Assembly: GCA_041675005.1 (NCBI GenBank)
Contig: JBAYUQ010000036.1
Coordinates: forward strand, 1-16,395
Source of the DNA: PGYR01 sp041675005
GTDB lineage: Bacteria > Bacteroidota > Ignavibacteria > Kapaibacteriales > UBA2268
Reading direction: 5' to 3'
DNA length: 16,395 bases
Both the position numbers and the translations under genes were made by a program. Every line of letters begins with the position of its first letter. Position 1 is the stretch's first letter. Positions 15,562 to 16,395 of the stretch are shown here, one piece after another. The notes under the pieces were generated by a model that saw only the letters and a list, made by a program, of their open reading frames with translations, made no database searches and was not told where the DNA came from.

Positions 15562-16395
15562 ATGAAAAAGCATTTTATAGATAGAATCACAACTAGCATA
15601 TTAGCTATTGTATTCGTACTAATCGCTATACCAAGTGGTAAAGCAGACGCACAGTATTGTGAACTAGGTAGTCAAATGTATGGTTGGTTAGAAGTTGGTA
15701 GTATTCACAGAGTTACCATAACAGATTTGACAGAAGGTACACTAGTATATGAAAGAAAATCTGGTTGGGAACAATGGGCTACAATAGATGTTACTGGCAC
15801 TTCTAGTAACCCAATTGAATTGAATATTGGTAATAATTTTGAGATATCAGTAAATTGGGGTATCTACTACCAAGGTTATTTGAGAATATATCTTGATAGA
15901 AATAGTGATGGTAGATTTGACTACGTACAAATGGGACCTGAACAAGAATTTATAGGTTGGGCATTCAAAACTGATAATATGTATTACATACCACCAATAG
16001 AATATATAGATACAAAATTCCCTTTTATAGTTAGTGATAATATTCAAGAAGGTCCATCTATGCTTAGAGTAGTTACAAACTACTATCAGCTTAATACCGA
16101 TCCTTGTACTATATACTATATGCCAAACTATCTTGGTTATGGCGAAGCGGAAGATTATTCAGTAAAATTTGTTGCCGCACTTCCAGAAGTGTATCCAACA
16201 ACTGATAATATACTATTCAACAAGGAGAGATATGATGGAACAACAAGAAACTACAATGGTGTACCAACTACTTTTAAATTACCAGCTGTAGAGTTCAAAG
16301 GACCTCAACCAACAGGTACTCAAATAGAGTATTGGATTACAGGTCCATTACCTTCAAGAGATGTTGTGTATAGAGCATTAGATCCTAATACAGGA
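15562..16395 (+). CDS. Secreted GEVED-domain protein, 3' end cut by window
   Basis: The frame is open from the ATG to the window edge (278 codons, no stop), so the C terminus is missing. Residues 1-30 are a signal peptide (MKKHFIDRITTS...IAIPSGKADA) closely like that of the gene at 10838 (shared TT, VLIA.PSG). Residues ~33-204 fit a GEVED domain: a short N-terminal YC, LDRNSDGRFD (111-120, matching the usual W-D-x-N-x-D-G-x-F core), MLRVVTN (167-173), a Cys at 182, and GEAEDYSV (194-201) at the end. GEVED domains occur in large secreted Bacteroidota proteins and are thought to help bind carbohydrate or other surfaces. The remaining part (~205-278) is not recognised. A T9SS sorting domain is expected downstream but not visible. 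Confidence 0.85.
   Translation, partial: MKKHFIDRITTSILAIVFVLIAIPSGKADAQYCELGSQMYGWLEVGSIHRVTITDLTEGTLVYERKSGWEQWATIDVTGTSSNPIELNIGNNFEISVNWGIYYQGYLRIYLDRNSDGRFDYVQMGPEQEFIGWAFKTDNMYYIPPIEYIDTKFPFIVSDNIQEGPSMLRVVTNYYQLNTDPCTIYYMPNYLGYGEAEDYSVKFVAALPEVYPTTDNILFNKERYDGTTRNYNGVPTTFKLPAVEFKGPQPTGTQIEYWITGPLPSRDVVYRALDPNTG

Noticed and set aside
15847..16047. Minus-strand open frame inside the GEVED gene
   Set aside because: The plus-strand frame is open over 278 codons with a signal peptide and a GEVED domain; the minus frame is its antisense shadow.

Overview
The window is AT-rich DNA from a member of the Bacteroidota / FCB group. The group is indicated by three secreted proteins with type IX secretion (T9SS) C-terminal sorting domains, by promoters of the Bacteroidota type (TTG, 20 nt, TAnnTTTR) and by the general lack of Shine-Dalgarno sequences. 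A deep-branching lineage (Kapabacteria or Ignavibacteria-like) is possible, but the sequence alone does not settle it. There are seven protein genes, no RNA gene that I can recognise, no insertion sequence and no CRISPR array.

Layout. Positions 1-547 hold no gene but are packed with short palindromic repeats of several families. Two large paralogous genes on the minus strand follow (548-3739 and 3903-7448). Each encodes a secreted protein with a beta-propeller-like N-terminal half, a string of Ig/PKD-like modules, a HYDIN/ASH-like domain, an uncharacterised conserved module and a T9SS type A sorting domain. Their last ~425 codons are almost identical in places and diverged in others, while their N-terminal halves differ strongly. 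Both have the same promoter and leader. A second repeat island (about 7520-7711) lies on their other side and carries inverted copies of a repeat found at 171-206, so the pair is bracketed by related elements.

The middle is housekeeping. secG (SecYEG translocon subunit, minus strand) has a clear promoter and terminator. Divergent from it is an LptF/LptG-type lipopolysaccharide-export permease. Convergent with that, and overlapping it by 17 bp, is a divergent aspartate-kinase-like gene that has lost the usual RGGSD motif.

The right end holds two plus-strand genes for exported proteins with sibling signal peptides and similar leaders including an AGGTG ribosome binding site. The first is a 1420-residue T9SS cargo with a parallel beta-helix, a CARDB-like domain and a probable GATase-like domain, and it ends in a strong terminator. 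The second, cut by the window edge, carries a GEVED domain.

Together the window is mostly surface or secreted proteins. SecG and LptF/G serve general export and outer-membrane assembly, and the T9SS machinery itself is not here. I see no convincing new multi-gene system. The most notable points are the mosaic paralog pair bracketed by inverted repeat elements, the conserved promoter architecture, and the degenerate aspartate kinase.
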